Assembly: GCF_000424105.1 (NCBI RefSeq)
Contig: NZ_AUJG01000001.1
Coordinates: 372,001-436,000 of the forward strand
Length of the DNA: 64,000 bases
Origin: Lachnospira multipara ATCC 19207
GTDB lineage: Bacteria > Bacillota > Clostridia > Lachnospirales > Lachnospiraceae
Direction: 5' to 3'
This document shows positions 16,497 through 26,066 of this stretch, piece after piece. Position 1 is the stretch's first letter; each line of letters begins with the position of its first letter. The notes below the pieces were generated by a model. That model did no database searches. It was not told the origin of the DNA and saw only the letters and a list, made by a program, of their open reading frames with translations. A program made the translations under genes and the position numbers.

Positions 16497-16961
16497 CTAC
16501 TTTCTACCTGTAGAACCAAAACCGCCCTCACCACGATCAGTATCAGATAAATCCTCAACTTCATTGTAGTTAGCAACGATGTAAGGTGTTAGAACCATCT
16601 GAGCTACACGCTCGCCAGTTTCTACAGTCTTCTCTTCGTTAGTATGATTGTGAAGAGCAACAATTATTTCTCCACGATAGTCTGAATCAATAACTCCAAC
16701 CTTGTTTGCTGGTGCAAGACCTCTCTTGCAAGCCATACCAGAACGAGCATAAATAAGACCTACAAGACCTGTAGGAATCTCCATTGCGATACCTGTGTGA
16801 ATAAATCTTGTTTCACCTGCAGGAATAACAATGCTTGTTTCCTCTGCTGAGTAAAGGTCAGCACCTGCTGCAAATTCTGAACCGTAGCTTGGAATGACAG
16901 CCTTGTCACTAAGCTTTTTTACATTAACTTTTGTATTAGTTATAGATGGTGTAAATTCCAT
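16497..16961 (-). CDS. dut: dUTP diphosphatase
   Basis: Dut hydrolyses dUTP to dUMP, keeping uracil out of DNA and feeding dTMP synthesis. The 154-residue trimeric-type protein shows the five motifs: AGADLYSAE, ARSGMACKRGL, GVIDSDYRGEI, GERVAQMVL and RGEGGFGSTGR. The ribosome site GGGAGGAC lies inside the last codons of nrdG, 6 bases before its ATG, so the two genes are probably translated together. Confidence 0.97.
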   Translation of the reverse strand: MEFTPSITNTKVNVKKLSDKAVIPSYGSEFAAGADLYSAEETSIVIPAGETRFIHTGIAMEIPTGLVGLIYARSGMACKRGLAPANKVGVIDSDYRGEIIVALHNHTNEEKTVETGERVAQMVLTPYIVANYNEVEDLSDTDRGEGGFGSTGRK

Positions 16962-16967
16962 ATTATA

Positions 16968-17489
16968 TTAGTCCTCCCATAAAATTACTTCGTTAGCTTT
17001 GAGGCTCTTTTTAACGTCAATTAATCTTTGATTAGATGAACCGCGATATTTAAGCATTAAATCCTTTAATTCAAGAACAAATTTACCATCTACTAAAACA
17101 TCAATATAAGATATCATTTCCTTGGTTTCTGGCCATTTTGGAACCATTTCTTGTAAGATCTGCTTATCAAATAAATAACCTGAAAAGCACCAAATAGACT
17201 TATCTGGATGCTTTGCTTTAATCTCTCTTAAGAGTGGAAGTAAACCAATTTGATTAACATGTTCAAAAGGTTCTCCGCCTAAAAGAGTAATACCTGTAAT
17301 ATAGTCAGGCTCTAAGGATTTTACGATCTCATCCATTACTTCCTTAGTAAATTCTAAACCATAGTTAAAATCCCATGCCACCTCGTTAAAACAGCCTTTA
17401 CAGTGGTGTGTACAACCACTTACAAAAAGAGAGGTACGAACACCAGGACCATTAGCTATATCATTATATTTGATTGTTGCATAATTCAT
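16968..17489 (-). CDS. nrdG: Anaerobic ribonucleotide reductase activating protein
   Basis: This radical SAM enzyme generates the glycyl radical on NrdD. The cluster motif CTHHCKGC lies at about residues 26-33, and LLGGEPF is the SAM-binding GGE motif. It has 173 residues. The start is the ATG behind GGGAGGATTAGAATCT; a longer frame of 28 more residues lacks support. NrdD itself is not in the window, unlike the usual nrdD-nrdG pair. The downstream gene is dut, so the operon serves dNTP supply. Confidence 0.94.
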   Translation of the reverse strand: MNYATIKYNDIANGPGVRTSLFVSGCTHHCKGCFNEVAWDFNYGLEFTKEVMDEIVKSLEPDYITGITLLGGEPFEHVNQIGLLPLLREIKAKHPDKSIWCFSGYLFDKQILQEMVPKWPETKEMISYIDVLVDGKFVLELKDLMLKYRGSSNQRLIDVKKSLKANEVILWED

Positions 17490-17638
17490 AGATTCTAATC
17501 CTCCCGTTTTTATATTTAACATTTTATCAAATTTGGCTAATAAATTAAAGTTCTTAATAGAGGACAAAAACATCTGTACAATATAACTGTAAAAGCTTGT
17601 TTTATAGATAATTATTCAAGGGTAAAAAATATGTAAAT

Positions 17639-17671
17639 TTGATAGATTATATTAACAAACTATATTATAAT
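17639..17671 (+). promoter_or_regulatory. Probable promoter of the lyase-like gene
   Basis: TTGATA (17639-17644) with TATTAT (17663-17668, 18-base spacer); an overlapping TATAAT at 17666-17671 is the alternative -10. The divergent space 17490-17717 shows nothing else clear. Confidence 0.5.
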
Positions 17672-17717
17672 AAAGATATATTGTTTTTAAAAATTTATGT
17701 ATTAAGGGTGGTATGTT

Positions 17718-20201
17718 ATGATTAATGTGTATTTTGAGAAGCTATATAGATACGAGAGAAAGCAGGAATACGTAGGCGTTGCTATACCTTTTAAGAAGGG
17801 CGAATACTTTGACTTGGACAAATTATCAGTAGTTCAAAAGGATAAGAAGTTAGTTCATCAGGCAAAGGTTACAGCAAAGTATGACGATGGAAGTATAAAG
17901 TTTGCTTATGTTAGATTTCTTGCTGACCTTGCAGCTAATAAGACTTGTTTTGCAACAGTCCTTACAGGCAAGGAGACAGAGGAAGAATTAAAGGAGGCTA
18001 CAGGCATCACTAATCTAGATGCCTTGTCTTTAGAAAATGTATCTAAGCTTAGATGTAACGTAAATAAGGAAGCTGGCACAATTTCTGTAGATACAGGTGC
18101 TCTAAAGTTTTTACTTTCTAATAATTCTAGTAACATTTTCTCTAAGTTGGAAGATAGCTATAGAGATTACACAAAGGATAACTTTGTAGGACCTAATTTA
18201 TCAGTTAAGAATAGAACTAGTGAGGATAGCTTTAAGCTTGATAATTACAGCTTTAACATTGATAGCTGGAGAGTGGTTGAGGCAGGAGCTGTTAGTGCGA
18301 TTTTTGAAGGAAAAGGACATCATGAATTAATTGAAGAGAGTGAGAATGGTGCAAAGCGTATTGACTTTGAACTTAGAATTACTGCAGTTTCTGGAAAGCC
18401 TTATTTAGATGTGGCTTATAGAATCATTAACACAAGCGATAATCCTTTAGAGATTAATAGTCTTGAATTCTTTGTTAAGGCAGATGCAAACAAGGCTTGT
18501 GATAATGAGTTACTTGATATGGCAAAAGCTCTTCACGAATCAGCAGGTGGCGATTCTACAGGTTGTGGTGATGGTGCAATTGATAATTCAAAGACTAGCG
18601 GACCGGTTTTTCATACTAGAGGAATTAACGACTTAGATGATATTTTATCAAGAACACCTGTGGATACTGTTAGAACGGTGGCAGCTAGATCAAACTATAA
18701 GACTGATTTCTATATTGGAAGAGATGGCTTTAATGCAAATGTTATCGCAGACGACAAGGGCCTCTTAAAGGAAGGTAACGAGCACTTTGCAGAAGTTTTA
18801 TATGGTACTTTCTTTGCAGATAGAACTGATGAGAAGTCTGGAGTTTGTGCAACAATTTATCAGGCAATGCAAAATTACCCAAAGGCTATTAAGGCTGATA
18901 AGAATGGCATTGGGGTTATGCTTGTGCCAGAGAATATCAATAAAGTTGTGATGCAGTCAGGTATGGCAAGAGAGCAGAGATTCTTGTTACATTTTCATGG
19001 ACCAGAAGAAAGTATGGTTGAGATTGACAACCGTAGCTTGATTTATCAGATGCCAGACCTTGGAGTTATCAGTCCTGACGTATTTAGAGAGTCAGGGGCT
19101 TTAATGGATGTATTCCCAACTAAACTTAATGATGATGTGGAGATTGCTCTTATTAATAGATGTGATGCCCATGATAGAAATTACGGAATGTTAAACTGGG
19201 GCGATTCAGTAGATCAGGGCTATACAAAGCAGGGTAGAGCTAATGGAAAGCCAGTTTATAGTAACAACGAATACGACTATCCACATGCTTGTGCTCTTCA
19301 GTTTGCAAGAACTGGAACTAGAAGATTTTACGATTACATGGCTAATCACGCTAGCCACTGGATGGACGTGGACGTTTGTCACTATAGCAAGGATCCACTT
19401 AGAATCGGTGGTATGTGGGAACACACAGGGGGCCACATTGTAAACGGTATTATGGTTTGCTCTCATGAGTGGGTTGAGGGCCTTATGGACTATTATCATT
19501 TTACAGGAGATGAGAGAGGCCTTGAGACTGCCATTGGTATTGGTGAAAATGTACTTCGACTCCTTGATACACCTATGTATGCAGTACCAGGAGAGGCTAA
19601 CGCTAGAGAAACTGGTTGGGCTCTTAGAGCCTTGATTGCTCTATACGTTGAGACTAATGATAAGAAGTGGTTAAGTAAGTGCGATTGGATATTAGATAGC
19701 TTTATTACTTGGGAAAAGCAGTATGGACACTGGCTTGCACCATATACAGATAATACTTTAATTCGTGTTGGCTTTATGATTTCTGTAGCTATTGGTAGTG
19801 TAATGCGCTATACAAGAGTTTTCCCAAGACAGGATTTGAAGGACATGCTTATTCGTGCTGTAGATGATTTAGTAGATAACTGCTTACTTGATAATGGCTT
19901 GTTCTATTATAAGGAGCTTCCAAGTTTAGCTAGAAATGGCAATAATACTTTACTTTTAGAGTCTTTGGCTATTGCATTTGAGTTGACAGCTGATATAAAA
20001 TATCTATATCCGGGCTTTAAGACATTTAAGAAAACTATTGGTGAGAATGTCAGAGCGGGAGTTTCAAATAAAACTATAGTTGATGATGCAGTACATGTAG
20101 CAGGGGATTCAACTAAGGGCTTTGCTCAAAGCTTCATTCCACTTATTACATACTACAAGGCTTTAACAGAAGCTGGAATCAACTACGAGGATATAAGATA
20201 A
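17718..20201 (+). CDS. PcRGLX/YetA-like protein (possible rhamnogalacturonan lyase, PL26-like)
   Basis: This 827-residue protein lacks a signal peptide. The N-terminal part (1-110) and centre (110-460) look like RIFT-barrel and beta-sandwich domains, and the C-terminal part (480-827) is an alpha/alpha toroid with HYSKDPLRIGGMWEHTGGH as its most conserved block. This order fits YetA and the fungal exo-rhamnogalacturonan lyase PcRGLX. A cytoplasmic lyase acting on imported rhamnogalacturonan fragments is the likely role. Substrate and catalytic residues were not established. The isomerase gene follows 42 bases downstream. Confidence 0.7.
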   Translation: MINVYFEKLYRYERKQEYVGVAIPFKKGEYFDLDKLSVVQKDKKLVHQAKVTAKYDDGSIKFAYVRFLADLAANKTCFATVLTGKETEEELKEATGITNLDALSLENVSKLRCNVNKEAGTISVDTGALKFLLSNNSSNIFSKLEDSYRDYTKDNFVGPNLSVKNRTSEDSFKLDNYSFNIDSWRVVEAGAVSAIFEGKGHHELIEESENGAKRIDFELRITAVSGKPYLDVAYRIINTSDNPLEINSLEFFVKADANKACDNELLDMAKALHESAGGDSTGCGDGAIDNSKTSGPVFHTRGINDLDDILSRTPVDTVRTVAARSNYKTDFYIGRDGFNANVIADDKGLLKEGNEHFAEVLYGTFFADRTDEKSGVCATIYQAMQNYPKAIKADKNGIGVMLVPENINKVVMQSGMAREQRFLLHFHGPEESMVEIDNRSLIYQMPDLGVISPDVFRESGALMDVFPTKLNDDVEIALINRCDAHDRNYGMLNWGDSVDQGYTKQGRANGKPVYSNNEYDYPHACALQFARTGTRRFYDYMANHASHWMDVDVCHYSKDPLRIGGMWEHTGGHIVNGIMVCSHEWVEGLMDYYHFTGDERGLETAIGIGENVLRLLDTPMYAVPGEANARETGWALRALIALYVETNDKKWLSKCDWILDSFITWEKQYGHWLAPYTDNTLIRVGFMISVAIGSVMRYTRVFPRQDLKDMLIRAVDDLVDNCLLDNGLFYYKELPSLARNGNNTLLLESLAIAFELTADIKYLYPGFKTFKKTIGENVRAGVSNKTIVDDAVHVAGDSTKGFAQSFIPLITYYKALTEAGINYEDIR

Positions 20202-20243
20202 GACTAGTTATTTAGGCTTTAAAAGAAGGAGGAGAACAATTAA

Positions 20244-21104
20244 ATGAGAATAGGTATTAGAGCACATGACGTGGCTTATGCGCCAATAAATGAATTAATT
20301 CCTAACATTCACAAGCAGGGCTTTCACTGCATGCACATCGCCCTAGGTAAGTCTATTAAGGAATTTAATACAGGGGTGGAGGCAATGACTCCAGGACTTG
20401 CTATGTACATGAAGGAATTATGTCAGGAGAATAAGGTGGATGTAGCAGTACTTGGCTGTTATTTAAACCTTTGCAATCCTAATCCAGTTAAGCATGCTGA
20501 GATAGTTGAAAAGTACAAGGCTCATATCCGATTTGCAAGCATCCTTGGATGTGGCGTTGTAGGAACTGAGACAGGTGCTGTTAATGAAGAATACAAGTAT
20601 GAAGAGGCTAATCACTCTGAAGAGGCTCTTGAGTGCTTTATTGAAAATTTAAGACCTATCGTTAAGTATGCAGAAAACTTTGGCGTTATCATTGCCATTG
20701 AGCCAGTTTGGAAACACATCGTTTATACAGTTGAGAGAGCTAGAAAAGTGCTTGATGCCATTGATTCTCCAAACTTACAGATTATTCTTGACCCAGTTAA
20801 CCTACTTTATCCAGGTAATATTAAGGATCAGGATGAAATTATAACAAAGGCCTTTGAATTACTTTCTAAGGATATTGCAGTAGTTCACTGTAAGGATTTC
20901 ATTGATGAAGGCAAGGAAGTAGACTTAAAGAGCGTGGCAGCAGGTAAGGGCGGCCCAGATGGCAAGGGTGGCTTAAACTACCCATTACTTCTTAAGTTAA
21001 TTAAGGAGCACAAGCCTTATGTACACTGCACTCTTGAGAATACAGTTCCTGAAAATGCAGTAGAGACCCGTGAATTTATGGAAAATCTTTACGCATCGCT
21101 ATAA
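20244..21104 (+). CDS. Sugar phosphate isomerase/epimerase family TIM barrel
   Basis: This 286-residue protein belongs to the xylose-isomerase-like TIM-barrel superfamily. Metal ligands are suggested by AIEPVW (Glu), ILDPVN (Asp), VVHCKD (His, Asp) and a final CTLENT (Glu). It sits in an operon with the lyase-like gene, with a good AGAAGGAGGAGAAC site. A role in isomerising a sugar released from pectic oligosaccharides is inferred. Exact substrate unknown. Confidence 0.82.
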   Translation: MRIGIRAHDVAYAPINELIPNIHKQGFHCMHIALGKSIKEFNTGVEAMTPGLAMYMKELCQENKVDVAVLGCYLNLCNPNPVKHAEIVEKYKAHIRFASILGCGVVGTETGAVNEEYKYEEANHSEEALECFIENLRPIVKYAENFGVIIAIEPVWKHIVYTVERARKVLDAIDSPNLQIILDPVNLLYPGNIKDQDEIITKAFELLSKDIAVVHCKDFIDEGKEVDLKSVAAGKGGPDGKGGLNYPLLLKLIKEHKPYVHCTLENTVPENAVETREFMENLYASL

Positions 21105-21127
21105 TTAAAGAATACTAATAGAAATAA

Positions 21128-21157
21128 AAGTGCACCAGAAAGCTTTCTGGTGCACTT
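21128..21157 (+). terminator. Palindromic hairpin after the isomerase gene
   Basis: AAGTGCACCAGAAA and its exact complement form a 30-base palindrome. The following tract is only mildly T-rich, so termination may be partial. Confidence 0.6.
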
Positions 21158-21172
21158 AGTTTCATAAAAAGA

Positions 21173-21201
21173 GTGACTTTTTTTCTAGTTATGTATATAA
21201 T
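21173..21201 (+). promoter_or_regulatory. Promoter of rel
   Basis: GTGACT (21173-21178), 17 bases, TATAAT (21196-21201). Confidence 0.6.
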
Positions 21202-21240
21202 GATAGATAATAAAGAATTTTAAAAGACGAGGAGAAGTTT

Positions 21241-23541
21241 ATGCCTGAGAAGATTATACTTGCAGAATCAAATAATGTTAAGACTAATCAGGTGGAGGGA
21301 ACAACACAGACACCGGCTGATTTTACTGCGCCAGAAGAGTTATATAAGGAGTTAGTAAGAAAGATAAAGGCCTATCACCCATCCACAGATTTGTCTGATA
21401 TTGAAAGGGCATATAAGGTGGCTTATGAGGCTCATAAGGATCAGAAGAGAAAATCTGGAGAGCCATACATTATCCACCCTCTTTGTGTTGCAATCATACT
21501 TGCAGAATTAGAGCTTGATAAAGAGACAATTATAGCGGGTTTATTACATGATGTTGTAGAGGATACAGCCCTTACAAGTGAGGATGTTACAAGAGAGTTT
21601 GGTAGTGAAGTAGCCTTACTTGTAGATGGTGTTACTAAGTTAACTCAGTTAAATTACGAGCATGATAAGATAGAGGTTCAGGCTGAAAACCTAAGAAAGA
21701 TGTTCCTTGCCATGGCAAAGGATATTAGAGTTATCTTAATTAAGCTTGCCGATAGACTTCATAACATGCGTACAATGCAGTATCAAAAGCCTAACAAGCA
21801 GATAGAGAAATCAAGAGAAACAATGGAGATTTATTCTCCTATTGCTCATAGACTTGGTATTAGTAAGATTAAGGTTGAATTAGATGATTTAGCCATGCGT
21901 TACTTAATGCCAGAAGAATACAACAAATTAGTTGAAGAGGTCAGTGCTAATAGACCCGGCAGAGAAGCATTTATAAAAAGCATAATTAAGGAAGTAGGAA
22001 TGCATATTAAGAATGCGGATATTGATGCTGAAATCGATGGTCGAGTTAAGCACTTCTTCTCAATCTATCGTAAGATGGTAAGTCAGAATAAGACACTAGA
22101 CCAGATTTATGATATTTTTGCTGTAAGAATTAAGGTGGATTCCGTTAAGGATTGTTATGCGGCGCTTGGTGTTATTCATGAGATGTATAAGCCAATCCCT
22201 GGTCGATTTAAAGACTACATTGCCATGCCAAAGCCTAACAACTATCAGTCCCTTCATACAACTCTAATTGCTTCAAATGGTCAGCCTTTTGAAGTTCAGA
22301 TTAGAACTTACGAGATGCATAGAATTGCTGAATACGGTATTGCAGCACATTGGAAATATAAGGAAGGTAAGACAGGCGGTAAGGACACTCAGTCTGAGGA
22401 GGCTAAGCTTAGCTGGTTAAGACAGATTCTAGAGTGGCAGCGCGACATGTCTGATAATAAGGAGTTCTTATCATCTATTAAGAGCGACTTAGACCTTTTC
22501 TCAGATTCTGTATATGCCTTCACTCCATCAGGAGATGTAAAGAATTTACCAGCAGGCTCTTGTCCTATTGATTTTGCTTATAGCATTCACTCTGCTGTAG
22601 GTAATAGAATGGTAGGCGCTAGAGTTAACGGTAAGTTAGTTAATATTGATTATAAGATACAAAGTGGCGATAGAATTGAAATTATCACATCCCAGAATTC
22701 TAAGGGACCAAGTAGAGATTGGCTATCTATTGTTAAGTCAACACAGGCTAAGAATAAGATTAATCAGTGGTTCAATCAGGAATTAAAGGAAGAGAATATC
22801 GTTCGTGGTAAGGAACTTATTTCTAACTACATTAAGGCTAAGGGCTACAAGCAGGAAGAACTTATTAAGCCGGAATTAATAGAGAAGGCTTTAAAGAAGT
22901 ATGGCTTTAAAAACTGGGATTCCATGCTTGCAACAGTAGGTCATGGTGGCTTAAAAGAAGGCCAGGTAGTTAATAAGCTCTATGATGAGTATCTTAAGAA
23001 TAAGAAAAATGAAATCACAGACGATTCAGTACTTGAAGAGGTTCTTGCAAATGACCCTAAGGCTAAAATTAAGAAGAATTCCGGTAAGTCTGGCATCATA
23101 GTTAAGGGTACACATGATGTGGCAGTTAGATTTTCTAAGTGTTGTAATCCAGTGCCAAACGATGAAATTGTTGGTTTCGTTACAAGAGGTAGAGGTATCT
23201 CTATCCATAGAACAGACTGTATTAATATCCTAAACTTCCCAGCAAGTGAGAGAGCAAGACTTATTGAAGCGGAATGGGAAAGCTCAGGAGATAGCACAGA
23301 GAAGTACAGTACTGAAATTAATATTTATGCTAATAATAGAAATGGTCTTATTGTTGATATTTCTAAGATATTTACAGAAGCTAACATTTCTATGACAAGC
23401 TTGAATTGTAGAACTAATAAGAAGAACATTGCCACAATCAATATTGGATTTACTATTCATACAAAGGATGAGCTTAACAGACTTATTGATAAGCTACAGA
23501 AGGTTGAGTCAGTAACTGATATTGAAAGAACAACGGGCTAA
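21241..23541 (+). CDS. rel: Bifunctional (p)ppGpp synthetase/hydrolase
   Basis: This stringent-response enzyme makes and degrades (p)ppGpp. The 766 residues show an HD hydrolase domain (HDVVEDT near residue 105), a synthetase domain with YQSLHTT near 332, a TGS domain (about 424-485) and a C-terminal ACT domain (about 690-766), with a zinc-finger-like CCNPVPND before it. The intact HD motif implies hydrolase activity, so this is the Rel type rather than a RelA-only form. ACGAGGAGAAGTTT precedes the ATG. Confidence 0.97.
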   Translation: MPEKIILAESNNVKTNQVEGTTQTPADFTAPEELYKELVRKIKAYHPSTDLSDIERAYKVAYEAHKDQKRKSGEPYIIHPLCVAIILAELELDKETIIAGLLHDVVEDTALTSEDVTREFGSEVALLVDGVTKLTQLNYEHDKIEVQAENLRKMFLAMAKDIRVILIKLADRLHNMRTMQYQKPNKQIEKSRETMEIYSPIAHRLGISKIKVELDDLAMRYLMPEEYNKLVEEVSANRPGREAFIKSIIKEVGMHIKNADIDAEIDGRVKHFFSIYRKMVSQNKTLDQIYDIFAVRIKVDSVKDCYAALGVIHEMYKPIPGRFKDYIAMPKPNNYQSLHTTLIASNGQPFEVQIRTYEMHRIAEYGIAAHWKYKEGKTGGKDTQSEEAKLSWLRQILEWQRDMSDNKEFLSSIKSDLDLFSDSVYAFTPSGDVKNLPAGSCPIDFAYSIHSAVGNRMVGARVNGKLVNIDYKIQSGDRIEIITSQNSKGPSRDWLSIVKSTQAKNKINQWFNQELKEENIVRGKELISNYIKAKGYKQEELIKPELIEKALKKYGFKNWDSMLATVGHGGLKEGQVVNKLYDEYLKNKKNEITDDSVLEEVLANDPKAKIKKNSGKSGIIVKGTHDVAVRFSKCCNPVPNDEIVGFVTRGRGISIHRTDCINILNFPASERARLIEAEWESSGDSTEKYSTEINIYANNRNGLIVDISKIFTEANISMTSLNCRTNKKNIATINIGFTIHTKDELNRLIDKLQKVESVTDIERTTG

Positions 23542-23594
23542 TATTTATTTTACATATTGTTAATGCTAGACCTTTAGGTTAATTGGGAGGAAAA

Positions 23595-24221
23595 ATGAGC
23601 AAACTAGATTGTAGAGTTTTAGGCATGATTAGTACAAATTGTTATTTGTATACTAATGATGCGTTGGCTGAATGTATTATTGTTGACCCAGCAGATAGAG
23701 CAGATGTAATTGCTCAAATGGTAGAATCTAGTAAGGCTAAGCCTGTGGCGATTTTACTAACTCACGGGCATTTTGATCACATTGGAGCAGTGGATGAATT
23801 AAGAAAGAAATATAATATTAAAGTCTATGCAGCAGATGCAGAAAAAGACTTGCTTGAATCTCCTTATAAGAATCTTTCAAGTGATTATGGTCTTAGTTTT
23901 ACAATTAAGGCAGATGTTTACTTAAAAGATGGAGAGGAGTTTGAGCTTGCTGGCTTTAAGATAAAGGCTATACATACACCGGGACACACAGAAGGTGGCA
24001 TGTGCTTTTATTTTCCAGAGGAGTCTATTATGTTTACAGGAGATACCCTCTTTTATGAATCTGTGGGTAGATCAGATTTCCCAACAGGTAGCATGTCTAG
24101 CTTAGTTCGTGAAATTAAGAATAAGCTATTTGTTTTACCAGATGAGACTATCTGTTATCCAGGACATGGCCAGGAAACAAGCATTATGCATGAAAAGGCA
24201 TATAATCCATTTGTTTACTAA
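23595..24221 (+). CDS. Metallo-beta-lactamase fold hydrolase (glyoxalase II-like)
   Basis: This 208-residue protein has the two-metal site THGHFDH (HxHxDH), HTPGHTEG and FTGDTLF, and a last His in YPGHGQE. It resembles hydroxyacylglutathione hydrolases, though the C-terminal substrate domain is short. Thioester hydrolysis is likely; substrate unknown. The ATG lies 5 bases after GGGAGG, which rules out the in-frame TTG upstream. It follows rel by 53 bases, a common Firmicutes order. Confidence 0.9.
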   Translation: MSKLDCRVLGMISTNCYLYTNDALAECIIVDPADRADVIAQMVESSKAKPVAILLTHGHFDHIGAVDELRKKYNIKVYAADAEKDLLESPYKNLSSDYGLSFTIKADVYLKDGEEFELAGFKIKAIHTPGHTEGGMCFYFPEESIMFTGDTLFYESVGRSDFPTGSMSSLVREIKNKLFVLPDETICYPGHGQETSIMHEKAYNPFVY

Positions 24222-24264
24222 AAATACTAACTAGATAATTTTTGTGATATATAGTAGAATTAAG

Positions 24265-24300
24265 TCTGCTTGTCTTTTGGGACAAGCAGATTTTTGTTTT
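24265..24300 (+). terminator. Terminator after the MBL-fold gene
   Basis: TCTGCTTGTC (24265-24274) pairs with GACAAGCAGA (24281-24290), followed by a T-rich tail. Confidence 0.88.
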
Positions 24301-24348
24301 AGACTGCTTTTATTTGGGAGAGAAATCCCAAGTTTAGAAAGGATCAAT

Positions 24349-25803
24349 ATGATTTATATAAATATAGATGATGACGCATTTTACGACGATGCGGTTACAA
24401 TTGTAAGGAGCTTTTATCCAAGAGTGGATGTAAAGCCTGCAAGACCAATATCTGGAACTTCAGATGTGAATAATCCTGCCACTTTTAATCCTATTAAGGA
24501 AGTGACAGTAAAGTTAGAGGAAGGGGATAAGTTAATTGAGATTGAAGCCCCTGATGTAACAGGACTCTCAAAAGCCGATGCCCACGAGAAGTTTAAGGTT
24601 AAGCTCTATAAGCAGCTTGAAGAAAAGGAAGGCCACGGTCTTCCATGGGGTAACATGACAGGGGTTCGCCCTAGTAAAATCGCCTATCAGATGATAGTTG
24701 AGGGAAAATCAGAAGAAGAGATTATTGACTTTTTTACAAAGGAACATTTTACAAGTCTAGCTAAGGCAAAACTTGCCATTGAGGTGGCTAAAAAGGAAAT
24801 TTCCCTAGTTTCAAAGCTTGATGTAAAAAATGGATATAGTCTTTATATTGGGATTCCTTTCTGTCCAAGCATCTGCCTTTACTGTTCTTTCTCAGCTTAT
24901 GCCTACAATGCTTTTAAGGATAGGGTAGAAGCTTACGTGGATGCCTTGATTCATGAGATTACAGAAGTTTCTAAGATGATGAAGGGCAAGCGCCTTGATA
25001 CAGTTTATTTTGGCGGGGGAACACCTACAACTCTAAGCCCTGCCCAGCTAGACAGGGTACTTACTAAGTTAGAGGAGTGCTTTGATTTAGAAAATGTATT
25101 GGAGCTTACAGTGGAAGCTGGTAGACCAGACAGCATCACAAGGGAGAAGTTAGAGGTTTTAAGAGACCACAAGGTAGAGCGAATCTCTATTAATCCTCAG
25201 ACTATGAATCAGGAAACCCTTGATTTAATTGGTAGAAAGCACAGCGTTGAGGACATTAAGAATGCTTACAAGCTAGCAACAGAGCTAGGTTTTGATAATA
25301 TCAACATGGATATGATTCTTGGACTTCCAGGGGAAGGACCAGAAGAGGTTAAGAATACCCTTGATACAATTAAGGCCATGAATCCAAGTTCTTTAACTGT
25401 ACATTCCCTTGCCATTAAGCGTTCTAGTAGACTTAATATCTATAGAGATAGATATAAGAACTTAGATTTTAAGAACACTGAAAGCATTGTGAATATGACA
25501 GAAGATTGTGCTAAAGACTTAGGAGTAGAGCCTTATTATATGTATCGCCAGAAGAATATGGCTGGCAATTTTGAAAATGTAGGCTATGCCCGTCCAGGTA
25601 AAGAATGCATTTACAATATTCTCATTATGGAGGAAGTACAGACAATCATTGCTTGTGGTGCAGGCGCTAGCACAAAGATTGTAAGCACTAATCCAGTAGA
25701 CAATTCTAGCCTTATTACTAGAGTTGAGAATGTGAAAAATGTAGATGAGTACATTAATCGTATCGATGAAATGATTGAGAGAAAACGTAAAGAATTAGCC
25801 TAA
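24349..25803 (+). CDS. hemZ: Radical SAM coproporphyrinogen dehydrogenase HemZ
   Basis: This 484-residue radical SAM protein is of the HemN/HemZ type. CPSICLYCSF is the CxxxCxxC cluster, FGGGTPTTL the SAM-binding glycine motif, and INPQTMNQETLD and DMILGLPGE are further family blocks. The N-terminal 160 residues are HemZ-specific. It is assigned to oxygen-independent coproporphyrinogen III oxidation, although HemZ activity in haem-poor Clostridia is not secure. The start is the ATG behind AGAAAGGATCAAT; the frame upstream overlaps the terminator at 24265. Confidence 0.87.
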   Translation: MIYINIDDDAFYDDAVTIVRSFYPRVDVKPARPISGTSDVNNPATFNPIKEVTVKLEEGDKLIEIEAPDVTGLSKADAHEKFKVKLYKQLEEKEGHGLPWGNMTGVRPSKIAYQMIVEGKSEEEIIDFFTKEHFTSLAKAKLAIEVAKKEISLVSKLDVKNGYSLYIGIPFCPSICLYCSFSAYAYNAFKDRVEAYVDALIHEITEVSKMMKGKRLDTVYFGGGTPTTLSPAQLDRVLTKLEECFDLENVLELTVEAGRPDSITREKLEVLRDHKVERISINPQTMNQETLDLIGRKHSVEDIKNAYKLATELGFDNINMDMILGLPGEGPEEVKNTLDTIKAMNPSSLTVHSLAIKRSSRLNIYRDRYKNLDFKNTESIVNMTEDCAKDLGVEPYYMYRQKNMAGNFENVGYARPGKECIYNILIMEEVQTIIACGAGASTKIVSTNPVDNSSLITRVENVKNVDEYINRIDEMIERKRKELA

Positions 25804-25866
25804 GCTTGTCGTGTTGTTTTATGTGAGTTTTTTTGAACGCAGTGTAAGCAATCCCCCGCTTTACAC

Positions 25867-26057
25867 TTGCAATTCTATTTATTAATGATATAATTTATAT
25901 ATAAAAATTACGTGATATAAATTTACTAGTTTATTTTGAGTTAGTTTTATAAAACTTTCACTATTTATGGCTATACGGTAAGTTTACAACAGGTCTTGTA
26001 GTATGTTAAAATTAGCATTTGCAAGGCCTGTTTTATTGTTTTGTAAACTAGTAAATT
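25867..26057 (+). ncRNA. Candidate structured small RNA or leader
   Basis: No gene is seen in 25804-26301. A promoter with TTGCAA (25867-25872), a 16-base spacer and extended -10 TGATATAAT (25886-25894) points into it. A perfect 14-bp inverted repeat (25920-25933 with 26044-26057) encloses 110 bases. Inside are AGTTTTATAAAACT near 25943 and a terminator-like stem, ACAGGTCTTG near 25989 with CAAGGCCTGT near 26022, followed by a T-rich run. It may be an independent small RNA ending near 26042, or an attenuated leader of the M16C gene. Confidence 0.5.
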
Positions 26058-26066
26058 AGCTATTTT

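Noticed and set aside
26001-26058. Eighteen-codon frame from an ATG in the 25804-26301 gap
   Set aside because: No ribosome site, too short, and it overlaps the terminator-like hairpin.
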